Assembly: GCA_027449545.1 (NCBI GenBank)
Contig: DAIDLI010000047.1
Location: 1-64,000, forward strand
DNA from: Acidobacteriaceae bacterium
GTDB taxonomy: Bacteria; Acidobacteriota; Terriglobia; Terriglobales; Acidobacteriaceae
Direction of reading: 5' to 3'
Length of the DNA: 64,000 nucleotides
Shown here: positions 46,235-57,600 of the stretch, piece by piece
How the letters are laid out: each line of letters starts with the position of its first letter
How positions within the stretch are numbered: the stretch's first letter is position 1
Position numbers and translations under genes: made by a program
The notes under the pieces: generated by a model
What the model was told of the DNA's origin: nothing
The model's input: the letters and a program-made list of their open reading frames with translations, nothing else
The model's database searches: none

Positions 46235-49200
46235 TTAGAAGAAGAACTTCATGGCGAGCTGGCCGATGCGATATCCATTGCGGTCGCTCGTGATCTTACT
46301 GAAGTTAGTTGAGTTGGTGAAGTTCAATTGAGGCCCTGGGTTGTTGAACTGTGGGTGATTGAGCGTATTGAATGTTTCCAAGCGGAATTGCAAGGATGTT
46401 TCACCACCGGTTGTGAAGTTCTTAAACAGCGACGCGTCCAAATTGTAGAAGCCTGGGCCGCGCACCTGTTCCGCTTTTCCGCCCAGGGGTGAGAAGTCTC
46501 GCTGGCCAATGACCGTGGCCGCGGGAGGTTCCGCAAAGGCGCTGGGATTCAGCCACTGATCGATGTTGTGCGGGCCGGCATAGGGATTTTGGCCGGCGAT
46601 CCGGTTGGCATTGCAGCCGTAATCTGCGGTGGTTGCGGTGGGACACCCAATGTTAAATGGCTGTCCGCTCTGGTAGGTATAGATGTAGTTGAAATCCCAT
46701 CCCCCGATCAGGGCGTTCACCAGGCTGCCTGCCCCGCTCAGGAACGCGCGCCTTCTCCCAAACGGCAATCCATATTCTCCTGCAACGTGCACAACGTTTC
46801 GGGTGTCGTTTTTGCATAGTGCGTAGTCCGGCCCGATGCCGAAGCCCGGTAACCACTCGGCACGAAAGCCGCCGAGAAGTTCGCCATTGCTGGTGTCCGT
46901 AGCCATACATTTGGAGAACGTATAGTTCGCTAGCAAAACGAGATTGTCTTTGAACTGATGCTGATAGACGGTCTGCAGAGAGTTGTAATTACTGACCGCC
47001 TGGGTAATGACATCCTGCATGTTCGCGGCAAAGGCTGGGAACGGCCGGTAGCTGGTCGGATTGGTTCCTGGAGGCAGAATCACCTGGGGTGAATTCTGCT
47101 GCCCATAGGCATCTCCATTTCGTCCTAAGGTTCCTACGTATCCAGTCTGAATGGAGTCACGGGTGGTGAATTGATACTGGAGAGTAAGATTCGCCGTTTC
47201 CACCAGCGGCGTTTTGTAGTTGTATTGCTTGCCGAAGAGAGATAGCCCGTTGCCGGTTACCAATGATGGGTCCTGCAGATTGATAGCTGCAAAGGTGGTT
47301 TCGAGTGTCGCTACCTGGCCATTGGGCAGCGTGTCGGGAGTTTGGGAAGTCAGACTGGGATTGCTGATAAGAAACTGAAATGGGTAGTTAGTGCCCATGG
47401 TGCTGCCGTATCCTACGCTGGCAAAGGCGCCGTAGGATATGCCATATCCGGCACGCAGAACCAGGTTGGGGCGCAGACGCCATGCCGCGCCCAGCCGCGG
47501 CCCAAAGTTACTGAGTTGCCCCTTATTGACTCTCAGGCCGGACAGACAATCCACCTGGATGTTGTATGTCGCCAGCAGCGCATTGAAGGCGGTTGAGCGT
47601 GGCACGGAACATCCCTTTTTCGTCATGTAATAAGTGCCTCCGGCTCCGTCACCTCCTGCTTGCTGGAAGTTCGCCTGGTTGCCGTTGCTTTCTCCGTAGG
47701 GTGAGGAATAATCCCAGCGCAGGCCGAGATTAAAGGTCAGGGATGGCGTAATACGCCAGTTGTCTTGCACGTAAGCTGCAAAATAGCCTGCGAAATATCT
47801 GGTCTGCGCCCAGTTGGATCCTTGGTAACTGCTCAAGCCGCCGAGATTGGAGATTCCACCTGACACCAGCGTCGCTCCGGGCGCAAGAAGCAGATCGGAA
47901 ATACCTAGCTCTTTGCTGTTTTTGTTGGGGATGTCGGAGTACATCCCGGTAAAACCGAATTCTCCTTTGCTGTATGCCGGCTGAACAATGTCTCCGCGAA
48001 TATGGTTCAGCTCAAACCCCATGCGGAACTCGTGCTTTCCGTGAATCTTGGTCACATTGTCGAAGAGTTCCAGGGCGGTGTCGGTTTGCAGGGTAGGCAT
48101 ATAGCGGCGCCCCCCGAAACTGGTGAAGCCGCTGTAGTCGATGGTCGGTAAGCCGCCGTTTCCGGCGATCTGCGGGATGCCTTGAATCCCATACTGCGCA
48201 GGGATGCCCGCGGTATTGGCGGTTGGCATCTCCAGGGTATTTCCTACGTGGTCATATCCGCCCGTCACATCGTTTTCGAAGGTTGGCGAAAATACGTGCG
48301 TGTAATTCAGCACCAGTTCGTAATGAGGCGCGAGGTTGACCGGGTTGATTTGCAACGCTCCGCCGGCGATGCCGGGGAACGGCTGATAGGAAGCGGTGTC
48401 CTGATAGCTATGGCTGAATGCGCCCCAAAGTATATCTTTCTGGCTTAAATCCTCATCGATCCTGAGGTCGTATTGGTCAGTGTAGGAAATTGCGGACGGA
48501 ACAGTGTAGTAGTTATTGAGCAGGGCCCCAGTATTCGTCGGCGCCGGCAGAAGTTCGAGCAGAGCAAGTGAATTGTTATCGATCCTTGATTGAGGAATCA
48601 CATTCAGGCTGGAAACGGGAACTTTGCTGAAATCGGTGATGCCGCTCAGCGGTCCCCCGGGCCGATAATTGGCGGCATCACAGCCGTTGGAGCCAGAACA
48701 GTTATAGAAAGGATCGCGAACATATACCGTGCTGCTGCCGGTGTTCGGTAAGCCGCTAATCGGGTCGACAGCTCCTGGCGCCACGGCGCGTGTAGTCGCC
48801 GGATCGAGGACCGTTCCGTGGGGGATGACGCGACCCAAGCCGTCGATACTCGAGCCCTGGTTGCCGGTCACTCCATCCGGGTTGCCGGCAATCAGATCCT
48901 GCAGGTTGGCGTAATTGTTTTGAAAGCTGTTACGCATGGCATTGGTGGGCACCGTAAACGCGGGGAATGCGGCCTGCTGGGTTAGATTTGTACGCTGGTA
49001 ATCGAAAAAGAAGAAAGTCTTATCCCGGCCGTTATAGATTTTGGGGAGGAAGATGGGACCGCCGACCGTCCCACCGAATTGGTTCTGCCGGTACATCTGC
49101 CGAGCCTTACCGTTCTGTTTGTTGAAATAGTCGTTGGCATTCAGGGCTTCGTTGCGGAAGTATTCCCAGAGGTCTCCCTTGATCTGGTTGGTGCCCGACT

Positions 49201-49924
49201 TGACCAGCGCATTGACCACTGCCCCGGCGAACTCGCCGAATTCCGCGCTGTTGTCGCCATCTTCCAGCTTGAACTCCTGAATGGCGTCCGGGACCGGAGC
49301 CACGCTGACCCCTCCAAAGACTTCCGAATTGTCGTCAATGCCGTTCAGGCGATAATCCACTTGAACTTGGCTCACGCCATTGACCCAGAGCTGCGTTGGG
49401 TTTTCCGATGAAGCGGAGACTGGCGTAATCGCACCGGCGGAAATTTGCGCCAGCGATAGCCAGTTGCGTCCGTTCAAAGGCAGGTCGTTTACCGACTCCT
49501 CGGCAACGGTCTGTCCCAGCGAGGCGTCTTGCGCTTGCAACAGGGGTGCGGCGGAGGTGACGGTGACCTCCTGGCTCACATTGCCCAATTGCAGAGAAAT
49601 GTCGGCCGTGACTACGGACTGCACGTGGACCTGAATTCCGGTTAACACATAGCTCTTGAAGCCGCTGGCATCCGCCTTCAGGGCGTAGGTGCCCACAGGC
49701 ACCCCTTCCAGCACATAGGTGCCGCTGGAGGTGGAGCGGGTGCTCTGCACCACCCGGGTAGCTTCATTGGTGAGCGTGATGGTGGCATTGCCGATCACCG
49801 CTCCGGAGGGATCCTTGACCGTGCCGGCCACTCCGCCTGCGGCGGTTTGCGCCGACGCCGAAGTGGCGAGCATGGTGAGGAGTACGACACCGGCAAAGAG
49901 CACTGCATTGCGAATTCTACTCAT
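46235..49924 (-). CDS. TonB-dependent receptor with carboxypeptidase-regulatory-like N-terminus
   Basis: Start moved to MSRIRNAVLFAGVVLLTML; GVAGTVKDPSGAVIGNATITLTNEATRVV; ends GQLAMKFFF. Confidence 0.92.
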   Translation of the reverse strand: MSRIRNAVLFAGVVLLTMLATSASAQTAAGGVAGTVKDPSGAVIGNATITLTNEATRVVQSTRSTSSGTYVLEGVPVGTYALKADASGFKSYVLTGIQVHVQSVVTADISLQLGNVSQEVTVTSAAPLLQAQDASLGQTVAEESVNDLPLNGRNWLSLAQISAGAITPVSASSENPTQLWVNGVSQVQVDYRLNGIDDNSEVFGGVSVAPVPDAIQEFKLEDGDNSAEFGEFAGAVVNALVKSGTNQIKGDLWEYFRNEALNANDYFNKQNGKARQMYRQNQFGGTVGGPIFLPKIYNGRDKTFFFFDYQRTNLTQQAAFPAFTVPTNAMRNSFQNNYANLQDLIAGNPDGVTGNQGSSIDGLGRVIPHGTVLDPATTRAVAPGAVDPISGLPNTGSSTVYVRDPFYNCSGSNGCDAANYRPGGPLSGITDFSKVPVSSLNVIPQSRIDNNSLALLELLPAPTNTGALLNNYYTVPSAISYTDQYDLRIDEDLSQKDILWGAFSHSYQDTASYQPFPGIAGGALQINPVNLAPHYELVLNYTHVFSPTFENDVTGGYDHVGNTLEMPTANTAGIPAQYGIQGIPQIAGNGGLPTIDYSGFTSFGGRRYMPTLQTDTALELFDNVTKIHGKHEFRMGFELNHIRGDIVQPAYSKGEFGFTGMYSDIPNKNSKELGISDLLLAPGATLVSGGISNLGGLSSYQGSNWAQTRYFAGYFAAYVQDNWRITPSLTFNLGLRWDYSSPYGESNGNQANFQQAGGDGAGGTYYMTKKGCSVPRSTAFNALLATYNIQVDCLSGLRVNKGQLSNFGPRLGAAWRLRPNLVLRAGYGISYGAFASVGYGSTMGTNYPFQFLISNPSLTSQTPDTLPNGQVATLETTFAAINLQDPSLVTGNGLSLFGKQYNYKTPLVETANLTLQYQFTTRDSIQTGYVGTLGRNGDAYGQQNSPQVILPPGTNPTSYRPFPAFAANMQDVITQAVSNYNSLQTVYQHQFKDNLVLLANYTFSKCMATDTSNGELLGGFRAEWLPGFGIGPDYALCKNDTRNVVHVAGEYGLPFGRRRAFLSGAGSLVNALIGGWDFNYIYTYQSGQPFNIGCPTATTADYGCNANRIAGQNPYAGPHNIDQWLNPSAFAEPPAATVIGQRDFSPLGGKAEQVRGPGFYNLDASLFKNFTTGGETSLQFRLETFNTLNHPQFNNPGPQLNFTNSTNFSKITSDRNGYRIGQLAMKFFF

Positions 49925-50609
49925 CTGGTTTTCTCCGTCCTGCTTCCGCAGGAACACACTAGGAAGCCCCGGTCTGGCAGGAGGGGCAGGGAAAAGCGCG
50001 CCGGGGTTTCCCCGGATTTGGCTCCAATCCGAGTCCCGATTGAAGCTCCATGAGCAAACTGTCGAGTGGACTTTACCGGCAGGGATAGAGCGAGTCAAGG
50101 AACCGGAAGTTAAAAGCTGCACCCGCGGGAGGGTGAGCCGGGAGGAGTTGTAACTGATTGGAAACAGATCAGATGATTCCTGCTTGGAGCGCGCCGGGAG
50201 GCTCCCTGGGGCTCTCTCAAAAGCTGAAAAATCGAACTCAATTCCTAAAAGCTGGCGCTTTCACGCCGCAGCCCGCCGCGAAGCGCGGTTGGATCCGGGA
50301 TGGCCTGGGGAAATCGCGAGGCGTTATGATGAGGACCGGAAAGCGAATCGCCATCCGATGTCCCCGCTGCTTGGTTCGATTCCGCTGCCGGACACCGGGC
50401 TTGGTCAGCCTTTCTCGTCCCCAAAGCCTGGGAACCGGGAATCGGATTGGTGCGCATTTGTGCTCCGGAGCGGGTGCGGCTTCTGCGGCCGAACCGGAGG
50501 ACAGCAGGAGAGGGAAGGATGCGGCCGATCGCCGGTCGGGCATCCTTTCTTTAGGCAACAGGGTACGGTTCTGGAAGGTCCGCGCCAGGGGGATGGGCGA
50601 GAGAAGCAG

Positions 50610-52811
50610 ATGCAGACACACGAGGAACTGGAGGCTGGAACTTATTACCAGTTCGACACTTACCTGCTCGATCGGGATGCGAGAACGCTGCGCTGCGCGG
50701 GCAGACTTGTCGAGCTGACCCCCAAGGTTTTCACGACCCTGCTGGTGCTTGTCGAAAACCGCGACAGGGTGCTGACGAAGGATGAGCTTCTCACCCTGAT
50801 CTGGCCGGATCAGTTTGTCGATCAGTCCAATTTGAGCCAAAACATTTCGGTGTTGCGCAGAAGCCTGGGAGAAGCCGAAACCGGCAAGAAATATATTGCG
50901 ACTTTCCCGGGACGCGGCTATCGCTTTGTGGGGAGCGTAGAGGTAAGACAGCGCGATGCGGACCGCGGCGCAATCTCCTCGGCAGGTCCCGCGGCGCCGG
51001 CTGGCGAGACGGTTCTCGCTGTCGCTGCCCAAGATCGATTTTCCCCTCCGTCTGTTCGTCCGAAAAGCGTTCGGATTCCCTGGAATCCTCGAAGCGTGGT
51101 CAGGGCCTGTGTGCTGGCGATGGCGGTGATCGCCGCATTCGCCATCGGCATGGAGATGCGGCGCGCCCGGCCGAGCCCGCCTGCGGGCAATGGGCCGGTC
51201 AAGGTGTATGCCCGGATGGATGCGGGACTGACGCAGCCCGCGTGGTCCCGGGATGGGAGCAAGCTGGCCTTTGTGGCTGTGGATTTGAGCGGCGGTCAAT
51301 CCTCTCTGTATGTTCAGTCGCGGGGGGATCTCCAACCGCACAAGCTGCTGTCCGACTCCGGCCAGTTCAGCAGCCCGGCCTGGTCTCCGGACGGCAGGCA
51401 GCTCGCCTTCCTGCATTTTGCGCCAGACGCTGCGGACCTGGTCCTCTACGATACGCAAAGCAGGACCTCCAGAATCCTGACGAAGCTCTTCGCGCACCGC
51501 TATGGCTTGAATTACCGTCATCTCGATTGGTCTCCGGATGGGAAGTTCGTGGTGGTCGACGACAAGAACCAGGATTCCGAGCCGTTCAGCCTCTACCTCA
51601 TTTATCTGGCGAGCGGCCAGAGGGTTCGGCTGACTTATCCGGATTCCGACATGATTGGAGATATTTCGCCGAGCGTGTCGCCGGACGGCGCCAGCGTCGC
51701 CTTTGTTCGAGACATCGACCACTTTGAACAGGATGTCTATGTAACGAGCGTCCGAGGAAGGACTTACCGGCGCATTACCGCGGCTCACACCCTGATCAGC
51801 GATGTTGGCTGGGAGACCGACAAGGCGCTGGCGTTCGCCGCGGATTACGGAAAGGGCTTCAGGTTTTGGCGCGTCGACCTGGCGAAGCAGCCTGCGCAAC
51901 CGGCCTTGGCCTCGCGGGTGGACTCTGAGCGCGCCTTGCAGTTCTCTGTTGCGCAGAGGGGAAGATGGGTGGCCTTTTCGAATTACGCTCCCAATCTTGA
52001 AATCTGGTCTCTCGATCTGCGCAAGCCTTCCAACCGCTGGGTCTCCGTGGTCCAGGCTCCGGGAGAAAGCATTCGGCCCGAGCTTTCGCCCAACGGCAAA
52101 CTTCTTGCCTTTTTGTCCAACGCATCCGGGCAGTTTCAGATCTGGGTAAGCGGGGTGGACGGCACAAGCGCCTGGCCGGTATCCACGGGCGTGCTCGTCC
52201 CCGCGTCGTTCTGCTGGTCCTTCGATGGCAAGGCGCTAATTTTTTCCCCGCAACATGTTCCCGGTCTCTACGAGGTTCCGCTGCACGGCGACTCCGCGGT
52301 CCGGGAAATCAGCTCGGTGTATACCGATCCCCGCGCCGCGAGGGACGGGAAGTCGCTGTTTGCGCGGGCGCATTTCTTTCTCTATCGCGTTCCGCTCCGG
52401 GGCGGCAATGCGCAGGAGATGACCGAGCAAGGCGGGGCGCCGATCGCGCAGTCGGCGGATGGCCGCTATTTGTATTTTCCGCAAGGGCGAATGAGCACCA
52501 CCATTGCCCGACTGGACCTGCAAACGGGCCATCAGGAGGAATTAATTCATGCGCTCCTGCCTGGATACTCTGACACCTGGGCTCTGAGCTCCGGAGGGAT
52601 TTTTTTCCTTGGACAGGAATACGATCAGCCGGGCATCCGGTTTTTCAACTTTGCCACCGGCGGCGAGGAACACGTTGCCGATCTCCCGGGAGAACTGCCC
52701 CCGGTTGAAATGTCTGGCTTTGGGATTTCTCCAGACGGGAAGAGCATTTGGGCGGTTCGCGCCGATCCGATGCCGTCAGACATCGAGATCACGAGCTTGC
52801 CGCCCAATTGA
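50610..52811 (+). CDS. OmpR/CadC-type winged-helix protein with single TM and TolB/PD40 beta-propeller sensor domain
   Basis: YLLDRDARTLRCAGRLVELTPKVFTTLLVLVENRDRVLTKDELLTLIWPDQFVDQSNLSQNISVLRRSLGE; TM VVRACVLAMAVIAAFAIGMEM; repeated PD40-like SPDGxxLAF. Confidence 0.92.
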   Translation: MQTHEELEAGTYYQFDTYLLDRDARTLRCAGRLVELTPKVFTTLLVLVENRDRVLTKDELLTLIWPDQFVDQSNLSQNISVLRRSLGEAETGKKYIATFPGRGYRFVGSVEVRQRDADRGAISSAGPAAPAGETVLAVAAQDRFSPPSVRPKSVRIPWNPRSVVRACVLAMAVIAAFAIGMEMRRARPSPPAGNGPVKVYARMDAGLTQPAWSRDGSKLAFVAVDLSGGQSSLYVQSRGDLQPHKLLSDSGQFSSPAWSPDGRQLAFLHFAPDAADLVLYDTQSRTSRILTKLFAHRYGLNYRHLDWSPDGKFVVVDDKNQDSEPFSLYLIYLASGQRVRLTYPDSDMIGDISPSVSPDGASVAFVRDIDHFEQDVYVTSVRGRTYRRITAAHTLISDVGWETDKALAFAADYGKGFRFWRVDLAKQPAQPALASRVDSERALQFSVAQRGRWVAFSNYAPNLEIWSLDLRKPSNRWVSVVQAPGESIRPELSPNGKLLAFLSNASGQFQIWVSGVDGTSAWPVSTGVLVPASFCWSFDGKALIFSPQHVPGLYEVPLHGDSAVREISSVYTDPRAARDGKSLFARAHFFLYRVPLRGGNAQEMTEQGGAPIAQSADGRYLYFPQGRMSTTIARLDLQTGHQEELIHALLPGYSDTWALSSGGIFFLGQEYDQPGIRFFNFATGGEEHVADLPGELPPVEMSGFGISPDGKSIWAVRADPMPSDIEITSLPPN

Positions 52812-53013
52812 ATTTATGCCGATGCTCGTGCCTGCGCGGATTCGGCATCGGTGTAGAACGGCTTGGCCGGTGCCGAGAGGTGGGGAAAAGGGGCGTCGAT
52901 TTCCGTGGCCCAACCATGCATGACTATCGGCGCAACGCTCGACGGCAGGGACGCAATCCGGCTTACGTGCAAGCGCCTCGCATTGGAAAATAGCCGCCTC
53001 CTGCTGCTGCGGC

Positions 53014-54471
53014 TCAGTGCGAAACGGCTCCCGACTTCAGGCTGATGTCGCTCGGCGAAGGCTGCGGCCGCCAAAGGTAAGTGGCCACCGAGCCGGCAGG
53101 AAGAGACGCAGCAAAACTCCGGCCCTTCCACTCAACCGAAAACTCTGCTGCGGTGCTGGCTTGATTCAGCACCAGCAAAACGATCGAGCGATCGGGATTC
53201 TGGAATGCGACGCTCTCCAGATTGCCGGTTCCTTGCCTGGTCGAGCCAATGCGGACAGCGCCCGGATGCACAAACCGGCTGGCTTGGCCGATGGCGTAGT
53301 AGTCCACCGTGTAGATGAGTTTGTGGGGCGTGTCGCGCCTGTCCACCGTGATAAACGCCCGGCAGTTGTGGCAGCCGCCCGCGTAGGGACCATTCTTTTC
53401 ATCCAGCACCAGTCCCCACAGCACCACCGCCTTTGCCCAGTTGCGGGTTGAGTCGATGACCAGGTGCTCGGTGTCTGCCAGCAGATTGCCCTTCTGCCAG
53501 TCCCCGCCCGAGCACTCTGTCATCCAGATGCCCTTGTGCGGAAAGCGCTCGTGGACCGCGTCCTGTGCGGACGCATCACCGCCGTAGCAATGGAAAGCCG
53601 ATCCGACTGTGTAGCGCTTCGCCGCCGGATCCGAGAGTACCTCCAGCGCGTACTCGGGATGATCCCAGTTGTGATCGTAGGCGAGAAGGATCTGCGGATG
53701 GCCGGCCGCGGCCAGTGCCGGCCCGACGAAATTGCCGATGAGCTTTGTCGCCTGGGCCGCAGGCAGAAGCATGCCAGGATAATCCTTGGTCTCATAGAGC
53801 GGCTCATTCTGCAGTGACAGGTACTTCACAGGAACCCCGGCTTCTTCGTATGCCTGCACGGAGCGAACGAGGTAAGCAGCAAAATCCTTCGCCGCATCCG
53901 CGCGCAGAGAGCCGCCGATCATTGAATCGTTGGTCTTCATCCACCCTGGAGGACTCCATGGCGAAAGCATCACGCGAATGGCGGGATTCAGAGCGAGGGC
54001 CTGGCGCATGGCCGGCAGGACGTACTCGCGATCGTGGGCGATCGAAAAGTGCGCAAGCCCGGCATCGCGCTGACCCGGCGGCATGTCGTCGTAGCTGTAG
54101 TGATTGCGCGCAAGATCGGATGCGCCAAGCGGCACGCGCACAAAGCTGATCCCGATTCCCTCTTTTCCATCAAAGAGACGCCGCATCGCTTTGTCGCGCT
54201 GAGCCGGTGTCAACTGCTTCTCCAGCAGCCACGCCGAAGAGTCGGTCATGGCGGCTCCAAAGCCATCCATGGTCTGGTAGCGCGCACCGTCGTCCACCAC
54301 GATCGCGTTCTTGCTGCCAGGACCGGCCCCAAAAGCGAGCGTCGGCTTTGCCGTCAGTGCGTCGTGGAGATCGGGAGTGGTTTGAATCACCGAAACCGTC
54401 TGGCCGCAAGCTGCCGCGGCTGAAGCGGCGCAGAGCATCAAGAGGACCTGCTTATGGAACCAATTCGACAT
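53014..54471 (-). CDS. Glycoside hydrolase family 30 (glucosylceramidase-like)
   Basis: ARYQTMDGFGAAMTDSSAWLL; IRVMLSPWSPPGWMKTNDSMIGGSL; LSLQNEPLYE; SVAFQNPDRSIVLLVLN. Confidence 0.93.
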   Translation of the reverse strand: MSNWFHKQVLLMLCAASAAAACGQTVSVIQTTPDLHDALTAKPTLAFGAGPGSKNAIVVDDGARYQTMDGFGAAMTDSSAWLLEKQLTPAQRDKAMRRLFDGKEGIGISFVRVPLGASDLARNHYSYDDMPPGQRDAGLAHFSIAHDREYVLPAMRQALALNPAIRVMLSPWSPPGWMKTNDSMIGGSLRADAAKDFAAYLVRSVQAYEEAGVPVKYLSLQNEPLYETKDYPGMLLPAAQATKLIGNFVGPALAAAGHPQILLAYDHNWDHPEYALEVLSDPAAKRYTVGSAFHCYGGDASAQDAVHERFPHKGIWMTECSGGDWQKGNLLADTEHLVIDSTRNWAKAVVLWGLVLDEKNGPYAGGCHNCRAFITVDRRDTPHKLIYTVDYYAIGQASRFVHPGAVRIGSTRQGTGNLESVAFQNPDRSIVLLVLNQASTAAEFSVEWKGRSFAASLPAGSVATYLWRPQPSPSDISLKSGAVSH

Positions 54472-54644
54472 GGGCGTGCTCGTCTTCTTCAGTTGGAGTC
54501 AATCTACACCGTTCCTCGCCTGCGGGCTTGCTTGCGAAGACGCACAGAGGCTCACCGCCGCGTGGTCCGCGGGAGGAAAGGTGGCTGGTGGAAAGGCGCC
54601 GCCCGGAGCAAGATTGGCGATTTTGTTCCGGGCGAATTGTGGCA

Positions 54645-54675
54645 GGAAAGGCGGGCCACAAAGGCCCGCCTTTCC
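54645..54675 (-). terminator. Hairpin downstream of the TonB receptor gene
   Basis: GGAAAGGCGGGCC-acaaa-GGCCCGCCTTTCC perfect 13-bp stem. Confidence 0.7.
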
Positions 54676-54680
54676 CTTGA

Positions 54681-57600
54681 TTAGAAGTCGATCCGGGCGC
54701 CAAGCTGGATGACGCGCGGACCGCCCGGCCCTGCCTGGCTCCACATGCTGGTGGGCTGGTTCCAGCTGGAGTCGAGCGAAACCGACTCCGGCGTGTACGT
54801 GCCGCCGCTGTAGCTCGGTAGCGTCAGGTTCGCGCCCAGATCGTGGCTGGCGAAGTTCGGATGGTTGAAAACGTTGTAGGTCTCGCAGCGGATCTGCAGA
54901 ACGGCGCGTTCCGCTTGCCCCAGCGGGAAGTTCTTGAACAGCGACATATCCCAGGTCTGCATGCCGCCATCGCGCAACTTCTCGGGAGTGCCCTTATACG
55001 GCTGGCCGATCTTGGGCAGAATGGGCTTGCCCGTGGAGTCGATGCCCAGGTACGCGGGGGGAATCTTGCTCCACTGCCGGCCGCCCGTCAGTTGGCTCCC
55101 CTGCACCCAGAATGGCGTCCAGGTCGGCGTGCCCGTCATGAAGTTGGAGACGCCGGAGAGCTGATAACCGTCCGTGATCATTCCCAGCACGCGGGAGCCG
55201 CCCAGGAAACGCGCCACGGCAGGCAGATCGTAGACGTAGTTGATGGCGGCCACATGCGTGCGGTCCCAGCCGGCCACCTGGTAGTTGTACTTGCGCGGGT
55301 TGAAGGGATCCACGTAGCTCTCGTCCGCAGTCGACGTGGTCATGGACTTCGACCACGTGTAGACCGCGCCGGCAGTCAGCCTGTGCCCGAATCGCCGTTG
55401 CAGCGAGGCCTGAAGCCCGTTGTAGTTCGACGTGCCGTCGAACTTGTAATACTCCAGTTGATCGTAGCCCCAGAACGGTGCCAGGTAGTTATCCGGATAC
55501 GCATACTGGCCGCTGAAGCTGTAGCCGGCGGCTGCGTATTCCGGCGGAAGGTTCGGCTCTACGTCCGGCACTACCCCGCCCTGAAAGTTCGCCGGATTCT
55601 GCGCGGCCTTCGTGAACGTGGTCCCGTAGGGGATCGTGTTGATATCCCGCGCCGTCACCAGGTGGCGCGACATGGTCCCTACATAGGCCACATCCAGCGC
55701 AAAGCCGGAGCCGAGATCCCGCTGGATGCCGAGGCTGAAGCTGTACACCGTCGGCACCTGGCCGGCCCTGTCTGCGCCGATGATGCCCGAGAGCACTCCC
55801 GGCGCGTTTTGCGGCGCGCTCTGAATGGCCGAAAGCGGCAGATAAGTCGGCGCGGTGATGGACGGAGTTGTTACGTTCATCGGGTTGGTGAAGGTGGGAT
55901 TGAAGACCAGGTTTCCCTGCTCGCGATCGTGCGACATGCCGAAGCCGCCGCGCAGCACGCCCTTGTGATCGCCGATCGGATCCCAGGCAAAGCCCACGCG
56001 CGGTTCCACCATGATGCCGCGAGAGTTCCAGCCGCCCTGCGGCAGCGTCCCGTTGGAAGCGAATCGCATGCCCGTCAGCGGGTTGCCGCTGTTGGGAATC
56101 GGATTGCCATTGGTGTCGATCTGCACGCCCGCCGAGCGAACGTAGGCGCTTGGATCGAACAGCGCAATCTGGTTCTTGGCATCGAATTGCGGAGGAATCC
56201 AGACGAATCGCATGCCGTAGTCCAGCGTCAGCCGCGGCATCACCTGCCAGGTGTCCTGCGCATAGAACTCAAGCTGGTTGTAGCGGAAGTAGCCCCGCGG
56301 CCGCGCGCTCGACTGATCGAAGCTCGAGAAATAGCCGAGCAGAGCGCTGGCAAACGGAGAGCCGGTGGCCGGATCGCAGGCACGCACGTTGTTCGAGGTC
56401 GCGCAGTTGTTGAAGTTGAACTGGCCGTTGTAGTTGCCCCAGGCCGGCTGGTCCTTGCGGCTGCGTTGGTAAAAGATGCCGAACTTGAAGCTGTGACTCC
56501 TCTTGATCCAGGTCAGGTTGTCGTTCACGTTGATGGTGGTGTTGGCCTGGAACCAGGGATTGGCTCCGTAATACGACCAGGGGTAGTTCTGGCCGTTGCC
56601 GCTGTAGCTGATGTCCGGAATCGATGTGTCGGAGGTTACCGCATACAGCAAGGGAAGATTCACGTTGTTCTTGCCGACGCTCAGGTTGCCGTTGTTGCTG
56701 GTCCAGGTGGTGCGATAAACGCTCGGTCCTACCGTCAGCTCGTTCAGCAGGTTCGCCCGGATCGTGCTGGTCAAGTCAGCCGCCAGATTCCATCCCGGCT
56801 GAGTTTCCACGCAGCCGCCGACGATTTGCAGCGTTCCCATGCACTGCAGGATGCCGGTCTGCATCGGCGTGATCGTGGATTCGCGGTTACCCGTCCAGCG
56901 AACGAAAAAGCGCTCATTGGGGTTGATCTGGTAATCGACGCGCGCAATGAACTCCTTGCGCGGATCGTTGAAAGAGACGTTGTCAATGCGGTTGTAGAGG
57001 AACTGCGTGGTGCCGTAGCTGCTCACGTTCGGCTGCGCGTACAGGTTCATGATCGACTGCATGGACGTGTCGATCGATCCCGACGGAATGGTATTGCCGG
57101 AGTACGGCGTCGTCGTGCCGGGCTGATAGATCGTGATCGGCTGGCCGCTGCTGTCATAGCTCTGCGAGAAGTTGCCCTGCCGCTCGGCCGTCGTCGGCAC
57201 ATAGTAGGAATTCGTGCCGGCCGGAACCAGTTGCTGGTAAAACTCGTTCGACCAGAAGAAGAACAGCTTGTCCCGCTTGATCGGGCCGCCGACATCGTAC
57301 CCTTCGGTGTTGTAGCGGTAAAGCAGCTTGGGGATGTCGTTGTGGTTGTTATACCAGCCGGTTGCGTTCATGCCGTCGTTGCGATGGAAGAAGTGAACGC
57401 TGCCATGGAGGTCGTTGGTGCCGCCCTTCGACGTCACGGCGATCTGCCCGCCCGAAGCCTTGCCGAACTCCGCAGCGTAGTTCGACGTGAGCACTTTGAC
57501 CTCGGCAATCGAATCCACGTTCATGGTCACTTGCGTGCCGCCGTTGTCGCCGGTATCCACGTTGGAGGAGCCGTCAAGCGTGAACTCGTGCGAGTTCTGC

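Noticed and set aside
50238-51899. 553-aa minus-strand ORF antisense to the winged-helix regulator
   Set aside because: Shadow ORF; the plus strand has full wHTH and PD40 motifs.
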